Positions 1 to 8,214 of a stretch of DNA of 64,000 nucleotides are shown here, one piece after another. The stretch is taken from assembly GCA_040756515.1 (NCBI GenBank), contig JBFLYW010000002.1, positions 124,001 to 188,000 on the forward strand. Reading direction: 5' to 3'. The position numbers and the translations under genes are program-made. Under the pieces are notes generated by a model that was given only the letters and a program-made list of their open reading frames with translations, was not told the origin of the DNA and searched no databases. How positions within the stretch are numbered: position 1 is the stretch's first letter; every line of letters starts with the position of its first letter. The stretch is from DSXH01 sp020724325 (GTDB taxonomy: Bacteria; Bacteroidota; Ignavibacteria; Ignavibacteriales; Melioribacteraceae).

Positions 1-260
1 ATAAGGTCGTATTCGTATTTAAGCCCGCGGTAGTCAATTTCCAGATTATTGTCGCGCAAATACTTTTCTGTTGCTCTTCTAAATGGACCGTTTAGAATTG
101 AGAAGTTGAGGTAACCCTTGCTTACTACGTAATTGATAAATCCATCGGCATAGTAAGGTGTAAAGCGGCATTCGTAATCTTGAAAATGATGCGAAATTTG
201 ATGCATCATCGAAGTCTGATTTAACGAACCGCATATAAACAGAATTTTTTTCTTTGCCAT
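1..260 (-). CDS. N-terminal part of an unidentified protein, possibly glycosyltransferase-like (runs off the window)
   Basis: Reading back from an ATG at 258-260 gives 86 uninterrupted codons to the window edge. The product starts MAKKKILFICGSLNQT, a beta strand followed by a turn as in nucleotide-binding folds of GT-B glycosyltransferases. It then has a tyrosine-rich stretch (FTPYYADGF, about residues 36-44) and a charged helix. No signal peptide is seen, so it is probably cytoplasmic. The longer overlapping frame at 79-318 on the same strand is out of phase and looks like noise. The glycosyltransferase idea rests only on the N-terminal fold pattern and is weak; that a real gene starts here is more secure. 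Confidence 0.6.
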   Translation of the reverse strand, partial: MAKKKILFICGSLNQTSMMHQISHHFQDYECRFTPYYADGFINYVVSKGYLNFSILNGPFRRATEKYLRDNNLEIDYRGLKYEYDL

Positions 261-454
261 TTCCGTCCGGTTTCTTTTGGATGTCAAAATTAACAAAAAG
301 TAATGCCCAAAACTTCAAAGAAGTTCAAATTCTCGGTTAAATAATTGTTAAGAAAAATTAAAAAGTCAATTCAGTTCTTAATACTAACTTAACAATGGCT
401 TTACATTGGCTTAATATTCCCTTTGTATGTTTAAGCATCGTTTATTGCTTTTTT

Positions 455-1384
455 ATGAAGATAGCACATATATCCGACTTACATATTTGTATTAATTACA
501 AACGCAATAATCTATCCCGAGTGAAAAGATTGATTAAACAGATTTCTTCTTCAGGGATCGATCATCTTGTTGTTACGGGCGATATATCAGATAACTCAAG
601 AGAAGAAGATTTCATCTGGTTCAGAAATATATTGAAGGAGAACGGGTTATTACATTCTAACAGGACTTCAATAATAATTGGCAATCATGATATTTTCGGC
701 GGTGTTCAGACGGCAGCAGATATTATAGATTTTCCTTCGAAATGTGCAGGAGTTGATTTTAAGGACAAAGTAAGAAATTTTGTTAAATACTTCGAAGAAC
801 TTTTTGAAAATGCTTTTTCACCCTCTGCCAAATCAATTTTTCCATTTGTAAAAGAGATAGGCGATGTTGTAATTGTTGGAATTAATTCTGTTGATAAATA
901 TTCTAAATTAAGGAATCCGTTTGCTTCTAACGGATATGTATCAAAAAATCAGTTGAGTGAAATAAAGAAAATATTTAATCTTAAAAACGTGGCAGAAAAA
1001 AATAAACTGGTATTAATCCATCATCATTTTTATAAGAATAATGTTTCATCCAGAAGTTCAGAGCACGCAATATGGAGCCGGCTGGAAAATTTTACTATGA
1101 AACTACGCCAGAAAAAAAGATTAATTAAATTATTCAGAGAAAATAATGTTGAATTAGTTTTGCATGGTCATAGTCATGAAATAATAAAATACAACCGCCA
1201 CGGAATAAATTTTATAAATGCCGGCGCATCGGTTTTGGGCGAGCATCACCAAGAGCCGGGGTATTTTATAATTGATACTTCAGCCGCAGAAAGCAAAATT
1301 AGTTTCGAAAGTATTAACGGAACAATTCCTTCTATTTCAGAACCGGTACTGAAAAATAATCTGTTACCCGAGTTTGCGAATTAA
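455..1384 (+). CDS. Calcineurin-like metallophosphoesterase
   Basis: A 309-residue two-metal phosphoesterase of the calcineurin superfamily. All the metal-binding blocks are present in order: D8-x-H10 (ISDLH), GD at 42-43 (VVTGDIS), GNHD at 76-79, a central HHH (LIHHHFY), and GHSH near the C-terminus (LVLHGHSHE). The frame could begin at 395, but the first 20 residues would be a hydrophobic stretch without homology to the fold. The ATG at 455 starts directly at the first strand and is preferred. The substrate cannot be told from sequence: relatives act on cyclic nucleotides, nucleotides or lipid-A precursors. It stands alone, with a long spacer on the 3' side that holds an inverted repeat. 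Confidence 0.85.
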   Translation: MKIAHISDLHICINYKRNNLSRVKRLIKQISSSGIDHLVVTGDISDNSREEDFIWFRNILKENGLLHSNRTSIIIGNHDIFGGVQTAADIIDFPSKCAGVDFKDKVRNFVKYFEELFENAFSPSAKSIFPFVKEIGDVVIVGINSVDKYSKLRNPFASNGYVSKNQLSEIKKIFNLKNVAEKNKLVLIHHHFYKNNVSSRSSEHAIWSRLENFTMKLRQKKRLIKLFRENNVELVLHGHSHEIIKYNRHGINFINAGASVLGEHHQEPGYFIIDTSAAESKISFESINGTIPSISEPVLKNNLLPEFAN

Positions 1385-1470
1385 GTTATTAGAACCGCGT
1401 ATCTTTATTTTCTCATTATTAACCCGTCTTTTCCAATTTTGATAACTAAGCTCTTGCAGCAGAAAATGAC

Positions 1471-1598
1471 TTAAGGGCATCTCTAAAAACTATTTTTAGG
1501 TAAATAGAACGCTGATAAACACGGACTTGTCCGCCGTTCTATGGCGGATAAAACTGATTTCCGCAGATTTCATTTGAGGTTTTTAGAGATGCCCTTAA
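1471..1598. repeat. Palindromic, MITE-like element with perfect 20-bp terminal inverted repeats
   Basis: The arm at 1471-1490 (ttaagggcatctctaaaaac) is the exact reverse complement of 1579-1598, with 88 bp between them. The inside holds a smaller inverted repeat (gtccgcc...ggcgga) and a phrase, ccgcagattt, that recurs in related form in the element at 49981-50086. It carries no reading frame. It lies in the spacer after the phosphoesterase and before rnfC (1385-1713), where nothing else is visible. It may be a non-autonomous mobile element, or it may act as a transcript-end structure. Confidence 0.75.
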
Positions 1599-1713
1599 GT
1601 ATTCAAAAAGCTCCGATTGATTAACCTTTCGTTTATAAATTATATCCATTGAAAAAATTATTTGGCACAGTTTATGTCCCTATTTGGTTCTATTTTAGAA
1701 ATAGAGAGCGCAA

Positions 1714-3051
1714 ATGATATCAATGAATCATACAAAAACTTTCAAAGGCGGCGTTCATCCAAAAGAGAAAAAAGGATTAACCGAAAATCTTTCGTTCGAA
1801 GAAATGCCTAATCCTAAGCAAGTAATAATTCCATTGACTCAACATCTTGGCAAGCCGGCTAAACCAATTGTTAAAAAGGGAAGTGAAGTTTTAGCCGGAG
1901 AAATTATTGCCGAGCAGGATGGATTTATTTCTGCTCCGGTTCATAGCCCGGTTTCTGGCAAAGTTTCTAAAATAACCGCGGGCTCTACTGTAATTGGTTT
2001 TCCTAAAGATGCTATTGTAATTGAATCGAACAAAATAAATGAAATTGTTCTAATGCCTTCTCTCGATCCGGAAATAGTAACTGCCGAAGAAATTAGAGAA
2101 CGAGTTAAACTAGCCGGAATTGTTGGACAGGGAGGAGCTGCATTTCCTACCTATGTTAAACTTTCTCCGCCTAACGATAAAAAAATTGATATTATCATAC
2201 TAAACGGATGCGAATGCGAACCTTACCTTACACGCGATTATCGTTTAATGATTGAAAGAACCAACGATGTTATAAACGGACTCCGTTTAATTATGAAAGC
2301 TGTTGGAGTTAGCAAAGGAGCCGTTGGTATTGAGGACAATAAACCCGAAGCAATAAAAAAACTAAAGGAAGCTGTAAAAAATTTCCCCGATATTTCAATT
2401 GAAGTTCTTGAAACCAAGTATCCTCAAGGTGCAGAAAAAATGTTGATAAAAGCTGTAACAGGCAAAGAGGTTCCTCCCGGAAAACTTCCTTTTGATATCG
2501 GTGTAGTTATTCAAAATATTGGCACTGCAATATCAATCTATGATGCAGTTGTAAAAGGCGAACCTCAAATAACAACTGCTATAACCGTTTCAGGCTTAGG
2601 TATTAATCAGCCTAAAAATTTAATTGCCCGTGTTGGAACTCCTCTTGCAGATATTTTGGACTATTGCGGCGGTGTTAAAGAAAATGCCGTTAAAGTTGTA
2701 GTAGGCGGACCTATGATGGGTGTGGCTCAGTACGATTTTTCTGCCCCTGTTATGAAAGCTACTTCGGGAATTTTGGTGTTAACGGAAGCTGAAATTAATG
2801 ACTACGAAGAAACACCATGTTTAAGATGCGGAAAATGTGTTGAAGCTTGTCCGCTATATTTAATTCCTACAAAATTAGCCAGACTTTCTGCAATAGAAAA
2901 ATTTGAGGATGCAGAACAGCTTGGAATAACTGTTTGTATGGAATGTGGAACTTGTACCTATACCTGTCCTGCAAATCTTCCACTTGTTCAATGGATTAGA
3001 TTTGGAAAGCAGAGAGTTATGACTCTTCAAAGAGAAAGAGAATTGGCTTAA
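1714..3051 (+). CDS. rnfC: Ion-translocating ferredoxin:NAD+ oxidoreductase subunit RnfC
   Basis: RnfC is the membrane-peripheral subunit that carries FMN/NADH and iron-sulfur sites in the Rnf complex, which couples ferredoxin oxidation by NAD+ to ion pumping. The 445 residues show the N-terminal barrel-sandwich/RnfC-N region, a glycine-rich flavin/NADH-binding stretch (GIVGQGGAAFPTYVKL near 135-150), and two [4Fe-4S] motifs at the C-terminus. These are CLRCGKCVEACP starting at C369 and CMECGTCTYTCP near C408. The length fits the short bacterial form without the Ala-rich tail. ATGs occur at 1714 and 1723, and either may be used. It opens an eight-gene operon; the next gene follows after 89 bp. 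Confidence 0.95.
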   Translation: MISMNHTKTFKGGVHPKEKKGLTENLSFEEMPNPKQVIIPLTQHLGKPAKPIVKKGSEVLAGEIIAEQDGFISAPVHSPVSGKVSKITAGSTVIGFPKDAIVIESNKINEIVLMPSLDPEIVTAEEIRERVKLAGIVGQGGAAFPTYVKLSPPNDKKIDIIILNGCECEPYLTRDYRLMIERTNDVINGLRLIMKAVGVSKGAVGIEDNKPEAIKKLKEAVKNFPDISIEVLETKYPQGAEKMLIKAVTGKEVPPGKLPFDIGVVIQNIGTAISIYDAVVKGEPQITTAITVSGLGINQPKNLIARVGTPLADILDYCGGVKENAVKVVVGGPMMGVAQYDFSAPVMKATSGILVLTEAEINDYEETPCLRCGKCVEACPLYLIPTKLARLSAIEKFEDAEQLGITVCMECGTCTYTCPANLPLVQWIRFGKQRVMTLQRERELA

Positions 3052-3140
3052 TATAACATACTTAGATAATATTATGTAACCCGGAAAGCAAAGTAAGTGA
3101 ATTGCTAAGAACGTAATCAAAGGAATAAATAATAAATACT

Positions 3141-4106
3141 ATGGAAACTATTTCTGCTAATCCTACTTACAAATTAGAACTTACGAGTTCGCCGCATGTT
3201 CATTCGCGCTGGTCTACCAAGCAAGCGATGTGGTTTGTTGTTATTGCACTAATTCCTTCTCTTATTTCCGCGGTTGTTTTTTTCGGACCATATCAGTTGG
3301 TAATTGTTTTAACAAGTGTATTGTTCTGTGTAGCTACTGAATATCTGATCAAAAGAATAAGGAAAAGAAAAGTAACAGTATCAGATGGAAGTGCGGTAAT
3401 TACAGGGCTGTTACTAGGATTAATTTTGCCGCCAAATTTTTCGCTATCATCAACAGCTATTGGAGCCGTTTTCGCAATAGCAGTAGGTAAAGAAATTTTT
3501 GGCGGATTGGGTTACAATATTTTTAATCCGGCTTTAGTTGGCAGAGCGTTTCTGCAAGCAGCTTTTCCGGTTGCAGTAACTACATGGACGGAACCAAATT
3601 TTGCGGTTGACACCGTTACAAGCGCCACTCCTCTTGCAGCATTCAAATTCGATAAAGTACTTACAGATATTCAACCAATGTTTTTAGGAAATGTTAGCGG
3701 CTCACTTGGAGAAACATCGGCTATTGCAATATTGATTGGAGGAATATTCCTAATTGCTGTAGGTGTAGTTAATTACCGCGTTCCGCTGGCAATGATTTTA
3801 GGAATGATACTTTTTGCAGGAATATTCTGGGTAATCGATCCAATCAAATATCCTAATCCGGTCTTTCAATTATTTGCCGGCGGATTTTTATTTGGAACAT
3901 TTTTTATGGCAACCGATTGGGTAACAACGCCAATTACTTCTAAAGGAATGTGGATATTTGGTTTTGGCATCGCACTTCTTGTTGTTGTAATAAGAATTTT
4001 TGGCGGGCTTCCGGAAGGCGTTATGTATGCAATTCTTATTATGAATTCTGTTGTACCCATTATAAATCGTTTTACTTACCCTCGAATATTTGGAGCGGCA
4101 AAATGA
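3141..4106 (+). CDS. rnfD: Rnf complex membrane subunit RnfD
   Basis: A polytopic inner-membrane subunit of the Rnf pump, homologous to NqrB, with one covalently bound FMN. The 321 residues contain about eight to ten hydrophobic segments. The segment NPALVGRAFLQAAFP (about 129-143) is a family signature. The probable flavin attachment site is TSATPL at 160-165, with T163 as the likely acceptor. The last four bases overlap rnfG (ATGA), which indicates translational coupling. ApbE, encoded five genes on, would attach the flavin. Confidence 0.94.
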   Translation: METISANPTYKLELTSSPHVHSRWSTKQAMWFVVIALIPSLISAVVFFGPYQLVIVLTSVLFCVATEYLIKRIRKRKVTVSDGSAVITGLLLGLILPPNFSLSSTAIGAVFAIAVGKEIFGGLGYNIFNPALVGRAFLQAAFPVAVTTWTEPNFAVDTVTSATPLAAFKFDKVLTDIQPMFLGNVSGSLGETSAIAILIGGIFLIAVGVVNYRVPLAMILGMILFAGIFWVIDPIKYPNPVFQLFAGGFLFGTFFMATDWVTTPITSKGMWIFGFGIALLVVVIRIFGGLPEGVMYAILIMNSVVPIINRFTYPRIFGAAK

Positions 4107-4666
4107 AAAGTGTAATTCACATGATTGCTACATTGACAATAATAGGTGTTGTTGCCGGCGGTCTATTATCCGAAGTTAATAACTGGGCTAATCCTTTGAT
4201 CACGGCTAATCAAAAAGCTGAAACTGAAAAAGCTATCTTTCTGGTTCAGCCGAATGGCAAATCTTACGAACCTGTAAAGAGCCAGGAATTAGAAATCTAT
4301 AAAGTCTTTGATGAAAACAAAAACATTATAGGGTACTCTTTAGTTTCTGCCGGAAATGGATTTCAGGGTAAAGTAAAAATTATGACCGGATTGAATAATG
4401 ATTTATCGAAAATAGAAATGATAGAAATTTTAGAACAGGTTGAAACACCGGGACTAGGAACAAAAATTACAGAAGAACCTTTTAAGAAACAGTTTGAAGG
4501 ATTACAAACTTTACCTCAAGTTAAGTGGGTTAAAGGAAAAGCGCCTGAAAATCCTAATGAAATAGAAACAATTACCGGCGCAACAATTTCTTCTAAAGCT
4601 GTTGTTGATATAATAAATTTTGGTCTCGGCAAAGCCAGAAGTCTAAAAGAAAAAGGTGCTTTATGA
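4103..4666 (+). CDS. rnfG: Rnf complex FMN-binding subunit RnfG
   Basis: A single-span subunit with a periplasmic FMN-binding domain, homologous to NqrC. The 187 residues start with a membrane anchor (MIATLTIIGVVAGGLLSEV) and end with the flavinylation motif TGATISSKAV near residue 162, where the second Thr takes FMN by phosphoester linkage. The open frame extends upstream to 3950 inside rnfD. The ATG at 4103, overlapping the rnfD stop, gives the normal family length and start. It overlaps rnfE by four bases at the other end. Confidence 0.95.
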   Translation: MKSVIHMIATLTIIGVVAGGLLSEVNNWANPLITANQKAETEKAIFLVQPNGKSYEPVKSQELEIYKVFDENKNIIGYSLVSAGNGFQGKVKIMTGLNNDLSKIEMIEILEQVETPGLGTKITEEPFKKQFEGLQTLPQVKWVKGKAPENPNEIETITGATISSKAVVDIINFGLGKARSLKEKGAL

Positions 4667-5343
4667 AAGAGAAAAAATCTCTTGGTTATGAATATCTAAA
4701 AGGCTTGTGGGAAGTTAACCCCGTCTTCAAACAAGTTTTGGGAATGTGTCCTGCTCTAGCCGTTACGGTTTCTGTTATGAACGGGCTTGCAATGGCTCTT
4801 GCAACCACATTTGTTTTGGTCTTTTCCAGTTTGCTTATTTCATTCATACGCAAGTTAATTCCCAATCAGGTTAGAATTGCTGCCTTCATTGTAATTATAG
4901 CAACGTTTGTAACAATTGCGGATCTCGTAATGAAAGCAAAATTCCCTGAACTAAGTAAGGCTTTAGGTCCATTTGTTCCTTTGATTGTTGTTAATTGTAT
5001 CATACTTGGAAGAGCAGAAGCATTCGCTTCTAAAAATTCTCCATTCCGTTCATTAATAGATGCGCTTGGAAATGGAACAGGATTTTTAATTGCCCTGGTT
5101 GTAATGGGAGGAATAAGAGAAATAATCGGTTCAAGAACGCTGCTTGGATATCAGGTTTTACCAAATGGTTTTGAACCCTGGCTAATTATGATACTTCCGG
5201 CTGGTGCTTTCTTAACACTTGGTCTTTTAATGGGACTTGCAAATTTCTATGTTGATCGAAAAAATAGAATTGAGAAACAGGAGCTTGTTCAAAAGTACCG
5301 TAAAACTCCTGATAGTGTAGAAATAAAAGGACAGGAGGCGTAG
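4663..5343 (+). CDS. rnfE: Rnf complex membrane subunit RnfE
   Basis: An integral-membrane subunit of the NqrD/RnfE type that pairs with RnfA. The 226 residues hold six predicted helices and the family blocks LGMCPALAVT (near 26-35) and VNCIILGRAEAFAS (near 109-122). The cysteines in these two blocks bind the intramembrane iron-sulfur centre shared with RnfA. The C-terminal tail is charged and cytoplasmic. It is translationally coupled to rnfG by an ATGA overlap. A strong Shine-Dalgarno (ggacaggaggcg) at its 3' end serves rnfA. Confidence 0.95.
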   Translation: MKEKKSLGYEYLKGLWEVNPVFKQVLGMCPALAVTVSVMNGLAMALATTFVLVFSSLLISFIRKLIPNQVRIAAFIVIIATFVTIADLVMKAKFPELSKALGPFVPLIVVNCIILGRAEAFASKNSPFRSLIDALGNGTGFLIALVVMGGIREIIGSRTLLGYQVLPNGFEPWLIMILPAGAFLTLGLLMGLANFYVDRKNRIEKQELVQKYRKTPDSVEIKGQEA

Positions 5344-5344
5344 A

Positions 5345-5917
5345 ATGGAACTTTTTATAATTTTTCTATCAGCTGCTATAGTTAATAATTTTGTACTATC
5401 TCTCTTCCTTGGTATTTGTCCTTTTCTTGGCGTTTCAAATAAAACATCTTCTGCTGTATCAATGGGAATGGCGGTTACATTTGTAATGGTACTTACTTCT
5501 ATTGTAAGCTGGATCTTATTCTTCGTTATATTAGTTCCCTACAAGATAGAATTTCTTCAGATTCCATCGTTCATTCTTGTAATTGCTTCCCTTGTTCAAT
5601 TTGTTGAAATGGTAATTAAGAAAGTTAGTCAGCCCCTTTACAGAGCGCTTGGTATTTTTCTTCCATTAATTACTACTAACTGCGCAATTTTAGGATTAGC
5701 TTTACTTTTATCTATGAGGGAATACTCATTAATACAAAGCGTAATATTTGGACTTGGGGCAGGAGTAGGATTTACTATGGCGCTCTTTATAATGGCGGGC
5801 ATTAGAGAAGAACTTGAATTAACAGATGTTCCTAAACCATTTCGCGGTGTGCCTATTACACTTATTACTGCCGGTTTACTTGCATTGGCTTTTATGGGTT
5901 TTGCCGGAATGATTTAA
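5345..5917 (+). CDS. rnfA: Rnf complex membrane subunit RnfA
   Basis: The NqrE/RnfA-type membrane subunit, 190 residues, with six hydrophobic helices. The signature blocks are FLGICPFLGVS (near 21-31) and TTNCAILGLALL (near 109-120), which contain the paired intramembrane cysteines. It begins one base after the rnfE stop region and is preceded by a clear AGGAGG site. Together with RnfE it forms the inverted-topology pair at the core of the pump. Length and motifs are standard for the family. Confidence 0.95.
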   Translation: MELFIIFLSAAIVNNFVLSLFLGICPFLGVSNKTSSAVSMGMAVTFVMVLTSIVSWILFFVILVPYKIEFLQIPSFILVIASLVQFVEMVIKKVSQPLYRALGIFLPLITTNCAILGLALLLSMREYSLIQSVIFGLGAGVGFTMALFIMAGIREELELTDVPKPFRGVPITLITAGLLALAFMGFAGMI

Positions 5918-5931
5918 AATGTTTTGATGAA

Positions 5932-6897
5932 ATGAAAAGAAATTTATTATACATATTAATCCTAAGTTTTCTGTTAAGCTGCAGTAGAAATGAAACTTAC
6001 AAACGCACTTCAATAATTATGGGCAGCACGGTAGAAATACAAGTTAGAGGTGTAAACTCCGTTGTTGCTAATAAAGCAATTTATGCCGGATTTGAAGAAG
6101 TTAAAAGATTAGACACATTATTTTCTACATTTATGACCGGCAACCCGATGTGGAAGCTAAACAATACAGATGCAGATGAAATAATTGTAAATAATGAAAT
6201 GTTCAGCATGCTAAAAAGATGCGATGAAATCTGCAGACTAACCGGAGGTGCCTTTGACCCGGCTATTGGAAATCTGATTGAGGTAATCGGATTTGAAAAA
6301 GGTTCGCCTAAATTACCAACTCAAATTCAGATTAACGAAGCATTAAAAAAAATTGGCTGGAAAAATTTGCAGCTTAAAGATGAAAACACAATTGTAAAAC
6401 CTAAATATGTAAAACTGAGCTTTAATGCAATTGTACCCGGATACGCTACAGATAAAATTGCCAACATTCTTTCCAACTACGGAATAAAAGAATACTTGAT
6501 AAATGTTGGCGGTGAAGTCTTTGCCCGGGGTCAAAATTGGAAGATCGGCATTCAACACCCCAGGAAACAAAATGAATTGCTCGGCGCTATTAAAGTAAAT
6601 GGTATGGGCGTTTCTACTTCGGGGGATTATGAAAAATTTTTTAAGAAAGATGGAAAAAGATACTCCCATTTAATTAATCCGGTAACCGGTTATCCCGCAA
6701 ATGAATGTGAAGCCGTTACAATTATTGCTAAAGAAACGCTGCTTGCCGATGCACTTTCAACGGGAATCTTTATCCTTGGTCCGGCTAAAGGAATGGAGTT
6801 AATTGAGAAATTAGAAAATGTTGAAGGTATTATTGTTGATACTACAGGTACTATTCATCAATCATCAGGTTTTGAAAAATATTTAGTGAGGAAATAA
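5932..6897 (+). CDS. apbE: FAD:protein FMN transferase ApbE (lipoprotein)
   Basis: ApbE uses FAD as donor and attaches FMN to Thr in proteins such as RnfG and RnfD. The 321-residue protein has a lipoprotein signal (MKRNLLYILILSFLLSC, lipobox LLSC with C17), so it is probably anchored on the periplasmic side where RnfG faces. Family blocks seen are GSTVEIQV, TGGAFDPAIGNL, INVGGEVFARG, GVSTSGDYEKFF, YSHLINPVTGYPA and LADALSTGIFILG. It sits inside the rnf operon between rnfA and rnfB, 14 bp after rnfA and directly abutting rnfB. This placement fits its role in maturing the complex. Confidence 0.95.
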   Translation: MKRNLLYILILSFLLSCSRNETYKRTSIIMGSTVEIQVRGVNSVVANKAIYAGFEEVKRLDTLFSTFMTGNPMWKLNNTDADEIIVNNEMFSMLKRCDEICRLTGGAFDPAIGNLIEVIGFEKGSPKLPTQIQINEALKKIGWKNLQLKDENTIVKPKYVKLSFNAIVPGYATDKIANILSNYGIKEYLINVGGEVFARGQNWKIGIQHPRKQNELLGAIKVNGMGVSTSGDYEKFFKKDGKRYSHLINPVTGYPANECEAVTIIAKETLLADALSTGIFILGPAKGMELIEKLENVEGIIVDTTGTIHQSSGFEKYLVRK

Positions 6898-7716
6898 ATG
6901 GAGCTTACTGTAATTATTGCTATTGCTACTATGGGCGGACTCGGATTTATTTTTGCAAGCGGATTAGCATTTGCAGATAAAAAATTACGTGTTGAAGAAA
7001 ATCCAATAATCGGAAAAATAAACGAAGTACTTCCGAATGCAAACTGCGGAGGATGCGGGAGCGCCGGATGCTACGACTTTGCAGTAAAAGTTGTTGATGG
7101 CAAAGCTTTACCAACCGGATGTCCTGTAGGAGGCGAGGATACCGTTCTTGCAATTGCAGAAATTCTTGGTATCGAATCTGTTGCCGCTGTAAAAATGATT
7201 CCCCAAATTTTATGCCGCGGCGGTAACAAAGAGGCTGTAAAAAAATTAACAGAGTATTATGGTCCAATTAGTTGTAAAGCTATGGCTCTTGTTTCGGGCG
7301 GAAATAAACTCTGCTTCTACGGATGTCTTGGTGGAGGCGACTGCGCTGAAGCGTGTCCTTTTGGTGCAATGTTTATGAATGAAAACAATCTTCCTGAAGT
7401 TATAGAAGAAATTTGTACCGGCTGCGGAATTTGTGTTAAAGCCTGCCCTCGTAACTTAATTGAAATGCATCCGGCAGATAGAAGTGTTTTTGTGTTTTGT
7501 AAGAATCAAGACGATCCCAAAAGATCTAAGGAAGTATGTTCGGTTGCATGTCTGGGATGCGGAATCTGTGCGCGTAAATCCGATGGCGGAATTGAAATGG
7601 TTAATAATCTCGGAATTATTAATTACAATAAACTTGATGAAACCAAAATTCCATTTGAAAAATGCAGTACAGGCGCAATTCAGAAAATTGGCGGTAGAAA
7701 TATACCGGTGAATTGA
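6898..7716 (+). CDS. rnfB: Rnf complex iron-sulfur subunit RnfB
   Basis: RnfB receives electrons from ferredoxin. The 272 residues start with one membrane helix (1-25). A four-cysteine cluster follows (C50, C53, C58, C75, in ANCGGCGSAGC and GCPVGG). Then come two ferredoxin-type 4Fe-4S motifs, around CFYGCLGGGDCAEACP and CTGCGICVKACP. A further cysteine group, CSVACLGCGIC, lies near 216-226. Placing rnfB last after rnfCDGEA is the usual order in anaerobic bacteria. Its stop shares one base with the next start. Confidence 0.95.
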   Translation: MELTVIIAIATMGGLGFIFASGLAFADKKLRVEENPIIGKINEVLPNANCGGCGSAGCYDFAVKVVDGKALPTGCPVGGEDTVLAIAEILGIESVAAVKMIPQILCRGGNKEAVKKLTEYYGPISCKAMALVSGGNKLCFYGCLGGGDCAEACPFGAMFMNENNLPEVIEEICTGCGICVKACPRNLIEMHPADRSVFVFCKNQDDPKRSKEVCSVACLGCGICARKSDGGIEMVNNLGIINYNKLDETKIPFEKCSTGAIQKIGGRNIPVN

Positions 7717-8150
7717 TGGATGAATTGTTTGTTGAAGAAGGAACAGTTTTATCCAATGATAAAGGTGTTGCCGAAGTAGAAGTTTTTCCAGAGGAAAAAT
7801 GCGAGGAATGCTCTGCTAAAATTTTCTGCAAACCGAATAAAGATAATAAAAATATTGTACGCGCAGAAAATTCCATCGGAGCTAAGATTGGTGATTATGT
7901 AAGAATCGAAATCAAAGGCGGTTCTATTCTATCTGCCTCATTCGTACTTTATGGATTGCCTCTTATTATTCTGGTTGCCGGAATTTTTTTGGGTTTAGTA
8001 ATCTTTTCTTCTTATAAACTTGCTGAACTTTACTCGGCTCTCTTTTCAATTGGATTAACTGCAATTTATTTTCTACTTACTTTTTTTCAAAATAAAAAAG
8101 AAAAAAATCATATCCTTCCCAGAATTGTTTCTATCAAAAAAATTAACTGA
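7716..8150 (+). CDS. RseC/MucC-like positive regulator, SoxR-reducing system type
   Basis: A 144-residue protein with an N-terminal cysteine block (EEKCEECSAKIFC, near 28-40) and two adjacent transmembrane helices (about 75-120). This is the layout of the RseC/MucC family, in which the cysteines are thought to bind a cluster or metal. Members often travel with rnf operons and are linked to reduction of SoxR or to envelope stress. A TTG at 7713 is also in frame, but the ATG at 7716, overlapping the rnfB stop, is more likely. It closes the operon. The exact function here is inferred from family and context. Confidence 0.8.
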   Translation: MDELFVEEGTVLSNDKGVAEVEVFPEEKCEECSAKIFCKPNKDNKNIVRAENSIGAKIGDYVRIEIKGGSILSASFVLYGLPLIILVAGIFLGLVIFSSYKLAELYSALFSIGLTAIYFLLTFFQNKKEKNHILPRIVSIKKIN

Positions 8151-8183
8151 TTGCCACTTTGATTGGTTGATGTTATATTTTTG
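8151..8183 (+). promoter_or_regulatory. Candidate Bacteroidota-type promoter for the 8215 gene
   Basis: TTG at 8151-8153 and TATTTTTG at 8176-8183 are separated by 22 bp. This fits the TTG-N17/23-TAnnTTTG pattern described for Bacteroidota primary promoters. The box lies 31 bp before the ATG at 8215. AT-rich DNA gives such matches by chance, so this is a weak call. Confidence 0.3.
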
Positions 8184-8214
8184 ATAAGAAATAAGAATCA
8201 TTTTCGGTGTTATA

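Noticed and set aside
79..318. A 79-codon minus-strand frame at the window start
   Set aside because: It is out of phase with the better frame starting at 260, which has a natural fold pattern and continues off the window.
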